From NCBI GenBank assembly GCA_964521285.1, contig CAZFQS010000010.1, positions 1 through 64,000 of the forward strand: a stretch of DNA of 64,000 nt, in the 5' to 3' direction. Positions 55,693 to 64,000 of the stretch are shown here, piece after piece; within the stretch, counting starts at the first letter, position 1, and every line of letters begins with the position of its first letter. Position numbers and translations under genes: made by a program. The notes beneath the pieces were generated by a model. That model was not told the origin of the DNA and searched no databases. It saw only the letters and a list, made by a program, of their open reading frames with translations. This DNA is from G020354785 sp964521285 (GTDB taxonomy: Bacteria > Bacteroidota > Bacteroidia > Bacteroidales > UBA10428).

Positions 55693-56664
55693 ATGAGAAT
55701 TTTTGCACTTTGCCTGTTGAAATTATTATTATTCTGTTTTGCAGAAGCTCAGCCTGTACCGGCTGGAGATGAGAATATTCCTTTCCTTATGACTTTCGGG
55801 GCAAATTCAGAGACTTCGTGGGGAGATGATGATTTTTCCCAGACATTTTTTTTCTCAATACCAAAAGAATTTAATGAACCTGTATTTATAAGGATTTATG
55901 ATCCTGACATAGGGGGAGAGATAGATGAAATAAATGGAATATGGGATACCAGAACTGCATTTTATGTTTATGGCGGAAAAGGATCCTATACTGATAAAGA
56001 TGCTCAGGAAACTCAGCCTGCGGGTAACTATAAGAGTGGTAATCTTCTTGCATCAAAAACATTCGGGGAGGATCCAAAATTCGATAAAAGCTGGTATACA
56101 TTTGGCCCTTTTAATCCAACTGAGGGTGAATTTATAGATAAATTTGACGCTTATATTATCAAAGTAATTGCTGATGGTGTTACAGGCGATGATGGTAATT
56201 TATACAGGTATTTTCTTAGTACCAGCTATGATGTAAATATTCAGGTTGAAGGAGGTAATGCTTTTGCATACGAATATTCCTTCAGGTTATATAATGATGA
56301 GAATGAAGTTTCACATATTTATCCTTATGTTGATGACAGAACAATAACTGTAAAATTATCAAATTTTGACTGGGACAATGATGGCTATATTCGCACAGTA
56401 TCGGTTGCCAGAAAGGGACAGCTAAGCAAAGTATCAAATGAAGATGTATGGATTGATGATGAGTTTAAAATATTTGATGAGGAGAAAAATACTTCTCTGG
56501 ATATACAATTTATTAAAAGTAAAGATCCTGTTGTCAGAAATAATAATGTTGTTGTAAATGTTCGAAATCAATATGGTGAGTTACTTCCTTTTTATGTTAT
56601 TCCAATTGGCGGAGTACCTAAATATAGTTATAGCATTGGAGCCAATAAAGTAGACAAAAGATAA
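55693..56664 (+). CDS. Exported protein of unknown function
   Basis: 323 residues with a signal peptide (ALCLLKLLLFCFAEAQ). I recognise no domain. The mature protein has an N-terminal section with MTFGANSETSWGDDDFSQTFF, then FIRIYDPDIGGEIDEING, and KSWYTFGPFNPTEGEF, and a C-terminal beta-rich half ending in PKYSYSIGANKVDKR. D and G-rich loops (DPDIGGEIDE, DWDNDGY) could bind calcium, which is a guess. It sits between the PD40/PKD gene (114 bases) and the propeller-SpoIIE gene (9 bases) on the same strand, suggesting shared regulation with the T9SS block. Confidence 0.75.
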   Translation: MRIFALCLLKLLLFCFAEAQPVPAGDENIPFLMTFGANSETSWGDDDFSQTFFFSIPKEFNEPVFIRIYDPDIGGEIDEINGIWDTRTAFYVYGGKGSYTDKDAQETQPAGNYKSGNLLASKTFGEDPKFDKSWYTFGPFNPTEGEFIDKFDAYIIKVIADGVTGDDGNLYRYFLSTSYDVNIQVEGGNAFAYEYSFRLYNDENEVSHIYPYVDDRTITVKLSNFDWDNDGYIRTVSVARKGQLSKVSNEDVWIDDEFKIFDEEKNTSLDIQFIKSKDPVVRNNNVVVNVRNQYGELLPFYVIPIGGVPKYSYSIGANKVDKR

Positions 56665-56673
56665 TTTAATATT

Positions 56674-59600
56674 ATGATTAGGTTTTTTAAGGAATTATCA
56701 ACAAAATTATATGCTCATATACTTCTGATATGTTTGATCCCTTATTTTTCAGCAGCTCAGGATTATAAGTTTAACAGTTACGGTATTAAGGAGGGAATTT
56801 GTCATCCCTTCGTTTATACCATTAACCAGGATCTTAATGGTTATATTTGGATAGGTACAGGGGAAGGGCTTTGCAGATTTGATGGTTTTGAATTTGATAA
56901 AAAAGATATAGAAGATGTATTGACCAGGGATGTTGCAAGTGTGAGTTACAAAGATAATAAAGGGTATCTGTGGTTTGGATTTAATAACGGCAATATTTGC
57001 AGTTATGATGGGATTAACTTTGAAATTATTTCAGCTTTGGAAAATGCAAAAAGTGCAATTACAGATATTATTGAAATAAACGGGAAAATTTTACTTGTTG
57101 CTTCTTTGAATGACGGAATAATTGTAACAGGTGAAAATAAAGAGATTAAGATATATAATGATGAGCTTAGAAATAAACTGATATACTCTCTAAATTACAA
57201 TAATGGTAAACTTCTTTTAGGTACTCAGGAAGGGCTTTTGATATACGATTTTAAGGACTATTTAAATCCTCCCAGGTACCAATATACAGTTGATGAGCTA
57301 GCTTACAGTAAAATTCAGGTCATAGGAAAATGTAATAATTATGAAGGATTTTGGCTTGGTACTGAAAGTGATGGAGTATTTTACTTTTCATTAAATAATG
57401 ATGACTCCTATACTCTGAATAAGGTAGGTGAAAAATTAAATTTATCAGATCTAAATATTCAGTCAATAGTAGAAGATTTAGATGACAATCTTTGGTTAAG
57501 TACATTCCACAACGGAGTTTATAAACTGGAAAATCCCGAAGCAGAATCTAATTTTAAAAAAGTCATAAATTATAATAAAAATAATGGTCTGCCAAGCAAT
57601 TTTACCAAGGACGTGTTTGAAGATCGTGAAGGTAATATTTGGATTGCCACCTATGGAGAAGGATTAGCAACCTTGTTAAGTGAGGCTTTTGAATTTTTCT
57701 CGTACCCGGTTGAGGGCATTGACAACAATATTCTTTCAGTTTGTGCCAGAAAAAATATAATATGGCTTGGCGGAGAAAGTGCTTTGCTTCAGATAAAATA
57801 TTCACCCGATGTTAGAACTAAAGTATTTGGTAAGTCGCACGGATTACCGGATGATGCAATAACTGCCATATATTATGACGATAAGAATACTCTTTGGATA
57901 GGTACTAAAGAGAGCGGGTTATTCAAAATGAATACAAACACTGAAATAATAACCAGATACCCGTATACGGCAAATTCTCTTGGAAGATCAGTAAACTCAA
58001 TAACAGGCAGTGATGCGAGTGTATACCTGGCTACAAAGGACGGCATCTACTACTTTAATTTACTTGACAATTCCTGGGTTCATTATACAACAATACAGGG
58101 ACTCCCTCATAATGATATAATAAAAGTGCTTCTCGATTCAGAAAACAGACTTCTTTTTGTAACCAAAAGTAACGGGATATATGAAATCAATGATAAGGGT
58201 GAAATAAATGGTCTTTATACCGTGGGTAATATCGAACTTGATTTCAATTCAGTTGCACAGGACGTTTATGGAAATATTTGGGCATCAACTTACGGAACAG
58301 GAATATTCAGGTTTAATCACGATACGGTGGTAAACATTACTGCAAAGGACGGATTGAAATCCAATTATTGTTATAGCATAATATCGGGAGACAGCACATA
58401 TGTGTGGATAGGGCAAAGGTTAGGAATAAGCAGGGTAAATATAAGCAGTAACGCGGTATATGTTTATGATGTGGATAAAGGTGTAACAGGGAATTGCAAT
58501 TTGAATGCTACATGTAAAGATGAGGCAGGAGTACTATACTTTGGTACAACACAGGGATTAGTAAAATATGATAAGGAGAAAGACAGAAAAAATATAGTAG
58601 CTCCGAAAACCAATATTACAAAGGTTTTAATTTCTGATAGAGAATATGATTTCACCAAGGACATACTGCTGCCTTATTCAATCTATAAAATGAGGATAGA
58701 ATTCAAGGGATTGAATTACAAAGATCCGGAGGCTGTCAAATATCAGTATATACTTGAAGGATACGATCTGGAATGGTCTGAGATTACTGACTCCAAGTAT
58801 GTTATTTATCCACGTGTTGAAGATGGTGAGTACAAATTCTTACTAAAGTCTTTTAATAATGATGGATTTTCAGAGGAAACACCTGCTTCGTTCAATCTGA
58901 AAGTCAAGCTGCCGGTCTGGAAAACAGGGTGGTTCATTTCTTTGGTCATATTGTTGTTGATTCTGACAGTATATTTAATTATTAAAATAAGAGAACGCAG
59001 GCAAAAACAGCTGCAGGATTATCTGGAAAAGAGTCTGGCAGAAAGAACCAAAGAGGTTGTTGAACAAAAAGAAGAGATTGAAATAAAAAACAGAGATATT
59101 ACCGATAGTATTAATTATGCACAAAGAATTCAGGAAAGTATACTTCCTCCGATAAGGAAATTACAGGAAAATTTTTCCGGTTCATTTGTTTATTATGAAC
59201 CGCGGGATATTGTAAGCGGTGATTTTTACTGGTTTGATAAAATCTCAGACAGAAAATTTGTTATTGTATGTGCTGATTCAACAGGACATGGAGTGCCGGG
59301 AGCATTTATGTCTATGATTGGCACTACACTTATTAAAGACATATGTTTGAGAGAAGGTGATAAACCTCCTTCATCAATACTGCGAAGCCTGGATATTGAG
59401 CTAAGAAATACACTAAATCAGAATATTGAAGTAGGAAAACCAAATGACGGGATGGATATAGTTGTTTGTGAGATCGATCTGAAAACTAATTATTTAAGAT
59501 ATGCTTCTGCGATGCGTCCAATGATAGTATATAAGGATGGGGAACAAATATATATTAAAGGAAGTCGCAGTTCTGTCGGGGGACATTATGATAAAGCTGA

Positions 59601-59853
59601 CAAAATATTTGAAGATCAGGGACTGCAACTAAGCAAGGGAGATTTAATATATATGTTTTCGGATGGGTATCCTGATCAATTTGGGGGTTCAATAGGCAAA
59701 AAGTTTAAAATGGTTCGCCTGAAAAATCTGCTAAATGACATTTATCAGAAAACAATGGAAGAACAATATAATTATGTTAAGAGTACATTTAACCTCTGGA
59801 AAGAGACTTATCCACAGGTTGATGATGTGCTGTTTATGGGAATCAGGCTTTAA
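56674..59853 (+). CDS. Propeller-sensor SpoIIE (PP2C-like) phosphatase
   Basis: 1059 residues. Signal peptide, then a two-component-regulator-type propeller region with repeats such as YIWIGTGEGLCRFDG, YLWFGFNNGNICSYDG, TLWIGTKESGLFKMN and NIWASTYGTGIFRFN (about 12 blades), a Y_Y_Y domain near 650-745 (YKMRIEFKGLNYKDPEAV), one helix (WFISLVILLLILTVYLIIKI near 752-772), a coiled coil, and a cytoplasmic SpoIIE/PP2C domain from about 840: RDIVSGDFYWF, ADSTGHGVPGAFMSM and a terminal DDVLFMGIR. The usual histidine kinase is thus replaced by a phosphatase. It resembles SiaA-type phosphatases in output domain. Confidence 0.9.
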   Translation: MIRFFKELSTKLYAHILLICLIPYFSAAQDYKFNSYGIKEGICHPFVYTINQDLNGYIWIGTGEGLCRFDGFEFDKKDIEDVLTRDVASVSYKDNKGYLWFGFNNGNICSYDGINFEIISALENAKSAITDIIEINGKILLVASLNDGIIVTGENKEIKIYNDELRNKLIYSLNYNNGKLLLGTQEGLLIYDFKDYLNPPRYQYTVDELAYSKIQVIGKCNNYEGFWLGTESDGVFYFSLNNDDSYTLNKVGEKLNLSDLNIQSIVEDLDDNLWLSTFHNGVYKLENPEAESNFKKVINYNKNNGLPSNFTKDVFEDREGNIWIATYGEGLATLLSEAFEFFSYPVEGIDNNILSVCARKNIIWLGGESALLQIKYSPDVRTKVFGKSHGLPDDAITAIYYDDKNTLWIGTKESGLFKMNTNTEIITRYPYTANSLGRSVNSITGSDASVYLATKDGIYYFNLLDNSWVHYTTIQGLPHNDIIKVLLDSENRLLFVTKSNGIYEINDKGEINGLYTVGNIELDFNSVAQDVYGNIWASTYGTGIFRFNHDTVVNITAKDGLKSNYCYSIISGDSTYVWIGQRLGISRVNISSNAVYVYDVDKGVTGNCNLNATCKDEAGVLYFGTTQGLVKYDKEKDRKNIVAPKTNITKVLISDREYDFTKDILLPYSIYKMRIEFKGLNYKDPEAVKYQYILEGYDLEWSEITDSKYVIYPRVEDGEYKFLLKSFNNDGFSEETPASFNLKVKLPVWKTGWFISLVILLLILTVYLIIKIRERRQKQLQDYLEKSLAERTKEVVEQKEEIEIKNRDITDSINYAQRIQESILPPIRKLQENFSGSFVYYEPRDIVSGDFYWFDKISDRKFVIVCADSTGHGVPGAFMSMIGTTLIKDICLREGDKPPSSILRSLDIELRNTLNQNIEVGKPNDGMDIVVCEIDLKTNYLRYASAMRPMIVYKDGEQIYIKGSRSSVGGHYDKADKIFEDQGLQLSKGDLIYMFSDGYPDQFGGSIGKKFKMVRLKNLLNDIYQKTMEEQYNYVKSTFNLWKETYPQVDDVLFMGIRL

Positions 59854-60723
59854 TTATCTATATGCCCCCATCTTTAATATTGACACCTCTTTTTCACTAA
59901 GATAACGCCATTTACCTCTCGCTAATCCTTTTTTTGTTAGCCCGGCAAAATATACTCTGTCTAACTTAACTATTTTATAATTTAAATACTCAAATATCCT
60001 TCTGATTATTCTGTTTCTGCCCGAATGAATTTCTATTCCAACCTGTTTCTTATCGCCCGGATTAACATAGCTAATTGAGTCGACCTTTATGAAGCCATCC
60101 TGTAATGTCATTCCTCCGGCAATTTTATCAATATCGGATGCTTTAAGAACTTTATTCAGATAAACATGATATATTTTTAGTTTAATAAATTTCGGATGGG
60201 TTAATTTTGCGGTTAAATCGCCGTCATTTGTCAGCAGTAAAACTCCTGTAGTGTTTCTGTCCAGTCTGCCAACAGGATATATCCTCTCTTTATCGGAATT
60301 ATGAATAAGTTCCAAAACATTCTTTTTTGCATGTGCATCCTTAGTTGTAGTTATATAATCTTTTGGCTTGTTAAGAAGTATATATATCTTCTTTTTCTCG
60401 GTTAAATTTTTTCCGTCATATTTAACAACATCTGGATGTTTTATTTTTACTCCCAGCTCGGTTATTACTTTTCCATTAACAGTAATAAGCCCGTTTCTTA
60501 TATATTCATCAGCTTCCCGTCTTGAACATAATCCGGTACCTGCAATATATTTGTTTAATCTGATGCAATCCTGTTTAAGATTAGATTTGTGAATATCTCC
60601 TTGCAGCTTATCCTTATTTGATTTTTTCCCTGCCAAAGTGTTTCCCTTTTTGCCTGTTGATACATATGATTTACCTCTTTTACCAATCTTTTGTATATGA
60701 CTCTTTTTTTTTGATTGATTCAT
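59854..60723 (-). CDS. rRNA pseudouridine synthase, RluB/RsuA family
   Basis: 289 residues. An N-terminal basic, low-complexity extension of about 55 residues (K, S, G and N-rich) precedes the S4 RNA-binding domain (RLNKYIAGTGLCSRREADEYI near 56-76) and the catalytic domain with the conserved aspartate in GRLDRNTTGVLLLTNDG near 157, then VGIEIHSGRNRIIRRIFEYL in parts. It isomerises a uridine in rRNA; which site cannot be decided. Its stop abuts that of the convergent phosphatase gene with no spacer. Confidence 0.92.
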   Translation of the reverse strand: MNQSKKKSHIQKIGKRGKSYVSTGKKGNTLAGKKSNKDKLQGDIHKSNLKQDCIRLNKYIAGTGLCSRREADEYIRNGLITVNGKVITELGVKIKHPDVVKYDGKNLTEKKKIYILLNKPKDYITTTKDAHAKKNVLELIHNSDKERIYPVGRLDRNTTGVLLLTNDGDLTAKLTHPKFIKLKIYHVYLNKVLKASDIDKIAGGMTLQDGFIKVDSISYVNPGDKKQVGIEIHSGRNRIIRRIFEYLNYKIVKLDRVYFAGLTKKGLARGKWRYLSEKEVSILKMGAYR

Positions 60724-60871
60724 AATTATGGAAGTATTAAAAATATTTCTTTTACTTTTATTTCAGATCATTTATTTTATAAGGCAAATTTATTTTAGAT
60801 AATATTAATAATTTTAAGAAATTTTAATTATTTAAATTAAATATATTCACATTTCAATTTATTTTATTTAT

Positions 60872-62266
60872 ATGACTCTAATAAAATCAATATCAGGTAT
60901 CAGGGGAACCATTGGAGGAAGAGCAGGAGATAGTCTCTCGCCTGCTGACATTGTAAAGTATACATCGGCATATGGTGAATGGATTAGAATGAACTCAAAA
61001 AAGGAAAGGATAAATGTAATAATAGGCCGGGATGCACGGACATCGGGTCATATGGTTAACAAAATTGTTTCCAGCTCACTGGTTGCCCTTGGCATTAATG
61101 TGGTGGATATTGGCCTGTCAGCTACTCCAACTGTGGAAATAGCAGTTTCTGAACTGAAAGCTGACGGTGGGATAATAATATCTGCAAGTCATAATCCAAA
61201 ACAATGGAATGCTCTTAAACTTTTAAATTCCAGTGGTGAATTCATATCGGCTGAAGATGGAAATGAAATATTGAAATTGGCAGATAATGAAGACTTTAAT
61301 TATGCTGATGTTGATGATTTGGGTGAAATTATTGAAGATAATTCTCTAAATAATTTACATATTAACAAAATTACTGATTTAAAGCTTGTTGATAAAGATG
61401 CAATAAGAAAAGCGAAGTTTAAGGTAATTATTGATTGTGTTAATTCCGTTGGAGGATTAATAATACCAGATTTATTAGCTGCTCTGGGTATTGAAGAAAT
61501 AGTGAAACTTTATTGTGATCCTACAGGAGATTTTCCGCATAATCCCGAACCTCTGCCGGAAAATCTCTCTGAAATTTCAGAAGCAATTACCAGGCATAAA
61601 GCTGATGTTGGTTTTGTAGTTGATCCTGATGTTGATCGCCTTGCTATTGTTAGTGAAGACGGTTCTATGTTTGGCGAGGAATATACTCTTGTATCAGTAG
61701 CAGACTATGTTTTAAAAAACCGAAGTGGAAACAGTGTTTCAAATTTATCCTCAACTATAGCATTAAAAGACATTACGGAAAAATACGGGGGAACCAGTTA
61801 CGCATCTGCAGTAGGTGAGGTAAATGTTATTGCAGAAATGAAAAGATGTAATGCGGTAATTGGAGGCGAAGGTAATGGAGGTGTAATATATCCGGAATTA
61901 CACTATGGACGGGATGCATTAGTGGGTATAGCTTTATTTCTGTCACTTCTGGCAATATCAGGGAAAAAATGTTCTGAACTGAGAGCCGGTTACCCCGGAT
62001 ATTTTATTTCCAAGAAGAAGATTAATCTGGACACTGAAATGAAAATTGATGAAATATTTGAGTCATTAAAGAATGAATACGCTGATTATCAAATATATGA
62101 TATTGATGGATTAAAGATCGAGTTTGAAAAAGAATGGGTTCACATCAGAAAGTCCAACACAGAGCCTATTATAAGAGTTTATTCTGAAAGCCAGACCAGG
62201 GAGTCTGCTGATAAATTATCTGAAAAAATTATCAGGTATATAGAAAAAAAGATAGAAGATTTGTAA
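60872..62266 (+). CDS. glmM: Phosphoglucosamine mutase
   Basis: 464 residues of the alpha-D-phosphohexomutase superfamily. The phosphoserine is S106 in SASHNPKQWNALKL, the metal loop is VVDPDVDRLAIV (D-x-D-x-D) near 247-258, sugar selection is GGEGNGGVIYPE near 333, and the phosphate-binding loop RKSNTEPIIRVY is near 430. It turns glucosamine-6-phosphate into glucosamine-1-phosphate for UDP-GlcNAc, feeding peptidoglycan synthesis by the dcw enzymes. A phosphomannomutase role is the main alternative, since the GEGNGG loop is shared, but GlmM-type chain length and context make it less likely. Confidence 0.87.
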   Translation: MTLIKSISGIRGTIGGRAGDSLSPADIVKYTSAYGEWIRMNSKKERINVIIGRDARTSGHMVNKIVSSSLVALGINVVDIGLSATPTVEIAVSELKADGGIIISASHNPKQWNALKLLNSSGEFISAEDGNEILKLADNEDFNYADVDDLGEIIEDNSLNNLHINKITDLKLVDKDAIRKAKFKVIIDCVNSVGGLIIPDLLAALGIEEIVKLYCDPTGDFPHNPEPLPENLSEISEAITRHKADVGFVVDPDVDRLAIVSEDGSMFGEEYTLVSVADYVLKNRSGNSVSNLSSTIALKDITEKYGGTSYASAVGEVNVIAEMKRCNAVIGGEGNGGVIYPELHYGRDALVGIALFLSLLAISGKKCSELRAGYPGYFISKKKINLDTEMKIDEIFESLKNEYADYQIYDIDGLKIEFEKEWVHIRKSNTEPIIRVYSESQTRESADKLSEKIIRYIEKKIEDL

Positions 62267-62298
62267 ATCTTACAAGGGCAATTTTTACTAGCTATTGT

Positions 62299-62697
62299 TC
62301 AAATAGCATGGTAGTTGAAAGGTATATTTATTGAATCTGACAAATCTTTTCCATCATCAAGCATAAATTCATCTCCTGCATCATAATACCAGTTAATTTC
62401 GATACTAAATCCTGAATCCTTAAATGTTTTCAATTTTTCCATGATGGTAAGCAGATATTTAGCAGAGGCTGAGTTGCAGTAAGTGAGTTTGAAGTTTAAC
62501 TTAACTGATATTTCGTCTGTTCCTGTGTTTTTATTAGCAATATTTTTCTCATATTCATCCAGCCAGTCTATTATTTGAAGATAAAAGCCTGATGCATTTT
62601 CAGGCATAGAAACACCTGTCATATCAAAAATATGATTATCAATATTAAAATGTACTTCAGGGGTAAATTCGGTAGATTCCAGGATCAGAGATTTCAT
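62299..62697 (-). CDS. siaC: SiaC-family regulatory phosphoprotein
   Basis: 132 residues matching the SiaC (DUF1987) family. The N-terminal TEFTPEVHFNIDNHIFDMTGVSMPEN (in parts) shows the family F-x-F/I-x-G-x-S-x-P-E-N motif, and NSASAKYLLTIMEKL at 75-89 contains the conserved site where SiaC is phosphorylated in Pseudomonas (Thr68 there; Ser here by position). In Pseudomonas SiaC activates the diguanylate cyclase SiaD. No GGDEF protein is visible in this window, so the target here is unknown. It follows siaB by 6 bases. Confidence 0.87.
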   Translation of the reverse strand: MKSLILESTEFTPEVHFNIDNHIFDMTGVSMPENASGFYLQIIDWLDEYEKNIANKNTGTDEISVKLNFKLTYCNSASAKYLLTIMEKLKTFKDSGFSIEINWYYDAGDEFMLDDGKDLSDSINIPFNYHAI

Positions 62698-62703
62698 ACA
62701 TTA

Positions 62704-63252
62704 CTAATTATCATTATTATTGTAAAAGTCTTCATCAATAATTATGCAAAGTTTATAGAAGGAATATTCATCATTAATCCGGGTAAAACCATATTGAATT
62801 TTTTCAGTAGATATTTTGGCCATTTCTATAAAACCTAAACCAGCTCCTCCTTTATGTGTAAACCGGCCATCTGTAATGGTAGATTTATATAATTTTTTTA
62901 ATCCGTTGCTATCAAGGTTGTTTACGTGATTTATTTTCTTTTTCAGTATTGGAACATCTTTGTTAAATATTACATTAACAGAAGTAAGAAAATATTTTTC
63001 GTCATCCTTTTCTATTTTAAATTCGGGAGAAAAGTGCGTTCTGATATAACTGCTTGTATCAAAATTCTCATTATACTTCAAAATATTCTCCAGTGATTCA
63101 ATCATCACTAATAAGATTTTTTTATATATAGAAAGCTTAATTTTGAAATTCGTAACTGCTTTCTTAAGATTATTGATTAATTCTCCGATAGTATCATACT
63201 TAAGAGATCCACTGTAACTTAATATTAATTCCCTCTGTGTGTTGGAGATCAT
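62704..63252 (-). CDS. siaB: SiaB-family protein kinase
   Basis: 182 residues of a GHKL-fold kinase like SiaB (DUF6272). The N-box is VMIESLENILKYNEN at 49-63 and the G-box is GGAGLGFIEMA at 135-145; the ATP-lid is short, as in anti-sigma-factor-like kinases. It should phosphorylate SiaC, switching it off. A SpoIIE phosphatase reverses this in Pseudomonas (SiaA). The nearest SpoIIE gene here is at 56674, about 2.5 kb from siaC, with rRNA pseudouridine synthase and glmM genes between. Confidence 0.87.
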   Translation of the reverse strand: MISNTQRELILSYSGSLKYDTIGELINNLKKAVTNFKIKLSIYKKILLVMIESLENILKYNENFDTSSYIRTHFSPEFKIEKDDEKYFLTSVNVIFNKDVPILKKKINHVNNLDSNGLKKLYKSTITDGRFTHKGGAGLGFIEMAKISTEKIQYGFTRINDEYSFYKLCIIIDEDFYNNNDN

Positions 63253-63301
63253 GTGATTAATAAAATATTAAAAAAAAGTAAATTACTAATTTTTTTTATA
63301 A

Positions 63302-63802
63302 TTATGCTAATGAATTGAATCCATTTATAAAAATAGTATTTTCTTTATCATAGCCTTCATCAGTTATCAAGTTTTTTTTCTTTAATGCTTCCACCGCAAG
63401 TTTGTCGCATCTTATATTTTCTTTGTTTTCAGCATGTCCTTTTATCCAGATAAAACTGACATTATGTTTGCGATAAACTTTTAGAAAACGATTCCATAAA
63501 TCAGGATTTTTTTTCTTCTTAAATCTTTTTTTTTCCCATTCAAAGATCCATCCTTTCTCAACAGCGTCAGCAACATATTTTGAATCGGTATAAAGTGTCA
63601 CGTCACAGTTATCATATTTTAATGCTTCAAGCGCAACAATTACAGCTAACAGTTCCATTCTGTTGTTTGTTGTACACTTAAATCCCTGTGATAATTCTTT
63701 TCTTAATTTTGCCTCAGGCGAGATTAAGATTACTCCGTAACCCCCGGGCCCCGGATTACCACTTGCTGCACCGTCAGTATAAATAGAAATTTTTTGAGAC
63801 AT
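63302..63802 (-). CDS. rnhA: Ribonuclease HI
   Basis: 166 residues with all catalytic acids: D10 in IYTDGAASGNPGPGG, E50 in NNRMELLAV, D73 in YTDSKYVADA and D133 in RCDKLAVEA, plus the H123 of KGHAENK. It cleaves the RNA strand of RNA-DNA hybrids. The C-terminal about 25 residues run past the usual fold. It lies 49 bases downstream of siaB in the opposite order of expression (same strand, upstream of it). Confidence 0.95.
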   Translation of the reverse strand: MSQKISIYTDGAASGNPGPGGYGVILISPEAKLRKELSQGFKCTTNNRMELLAVIVALEALKYDNCDVTLYTDSKYVADAVEKGWIFEWEKKRFKKKKNPDLWNRFLKVYRKHNVSFIWIKGHAENKENIRCDKLAVEALKKKNLITDEGYDKENTIFINGFNSLA

Positions 63803-63940
63803 TTAATGTGCCGTACCGTAAAAGTTTTTATATTCTTTTCAAGTATTTAGTAATAAATATCTTGTCAGGTTTATAATTAGAAGCAATATAATTTAAGAAT
63901 CACAAAAAGCCTAAAATTTTATACTTTTTATTCAACAATT

Positions 63941-64000
63941 TTAATTCAATATTTTAAGCTCATTAATTATGTTGGTTGCTCCGGCATATTTATCAATAAT
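63941..64000 (-). CDS. C-terminal fragment of a leftward gene, cut by the window edge
   Basis: A frame open from the right edge to a TAA at 63941 codes for a plausible C-terminus, IIDKYAGATNIINELKILN. Position upstream of rnhA and absence of stops over the available 20 codons are the only support. The G-A-T motif before a terminal helix faintly recalls Kdo transferases of Bacteroidota; this is a guess. Confidence 0.35.
   Translation of the reverse strand: MIDKYAGATNIINELKILN

Noticed and set aside
1..64000. CRISPR arrays, insertion sequences, prophage, tRNA genes
   Set aside because: No regularly spaced direct repeats, transposase-like or phage-like proteins, or tRNA T-loop/acceptor patterns were found on either strand.

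Overview
The window is an AT-rich chromosomal segment of a Bacteroidota bacterium, most likely from the Bacteroidales/Marinilabiliales side of the phylum. The evidence is: a 16S rRNA 5' end with a Bacteroidota-type sequence at the left edge; promoter elements of the phylum-specific TTTG / TAnnTTTG type; PorP/SprF and a type B gliding-motility C-terminal domain, both hallmarks of the type IX secretion system (T9SS); a GlsA/GlsB glycine-lipid pair; a division cluster in the Bacteroidota gene order; and an FtsZ with the Bacteroidota-type C-terminal tail. No CRISPR array, insertion sequence, prophage or tRNA gene was seen. Nearly all of the window is core chromosome.

Layout. 1-696: the start of a leftward rRNA operon with its leader and promoter, then an AT-rich gap. 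697-3342: glycosyltransferase, dihydroorotase and a small lipoprotein. 3471-6849: two different aspartate kinases on opposite strands around an outer-membrane barrel protein. 7047-10415: mfd. 10616-18367: a rightward envelope cluster (coaX, outer-membrane protein, TPR protein, lptC, a 63-residue membrane protein, a CBS/CorC-type protein, a PpiD-like isomerase). 18436-34175: the complete leftward dcw cluster in transcription order mraZ, rsmH, ftsL, ftsI, murE, mraY, murD, ftsW, murG, murC, ftsQ, ftsA, ftsZ, then a YqeY-like gene; GTGG repeats that look like MraZ boxes precede mraZ. 34475-36340: glsA and glsB. 36337-45302: metabolic and small envelope genes (an extended PurF, SPOR and LEA-type proteins, a CoA-binding protein, a GNAT plus TIGR03032 pair, a MORN protein, YihY, nadC with a DUF4783 gene, rlmH). 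45355-49023: a large NtrY-like histidine kinase without an adjacent regulator.

49161-59853 is the most accessory-looking part. It holds a 1352-residue secreted protein with a glycine-rich region, about six Ig-like repeats and a T9SS type B sorting domain, then its likely SprF partner, a PD40/PKD protein, a secreted protein of unknown function, and a propeller-TM-SpoIIE phosphatase. 59854-63802 holds a pseudouridine synthase, glmM, a SiaC/SiaB partner-switch pair and rnhA. A fragment of another leftward gene touches the right edge.

The genes form four functional blocks: peptidoglycan synthesis and division (dcw cluster, with glmM providing the amino-sugar precursor); envelope biogenesis (LptC, PpiD-like, barrel proteins, glycine lipids); T9SS surface display; and signalling through a SpoIIE phosphatase with SiaB/SiaC. 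The best leads for unexplored biology are the 49-60 kb T9SS/sensor block with its unknown gene, and the possible functional link between its SpoIIE phosphatase and the nearby SiaB-SiaC pair.
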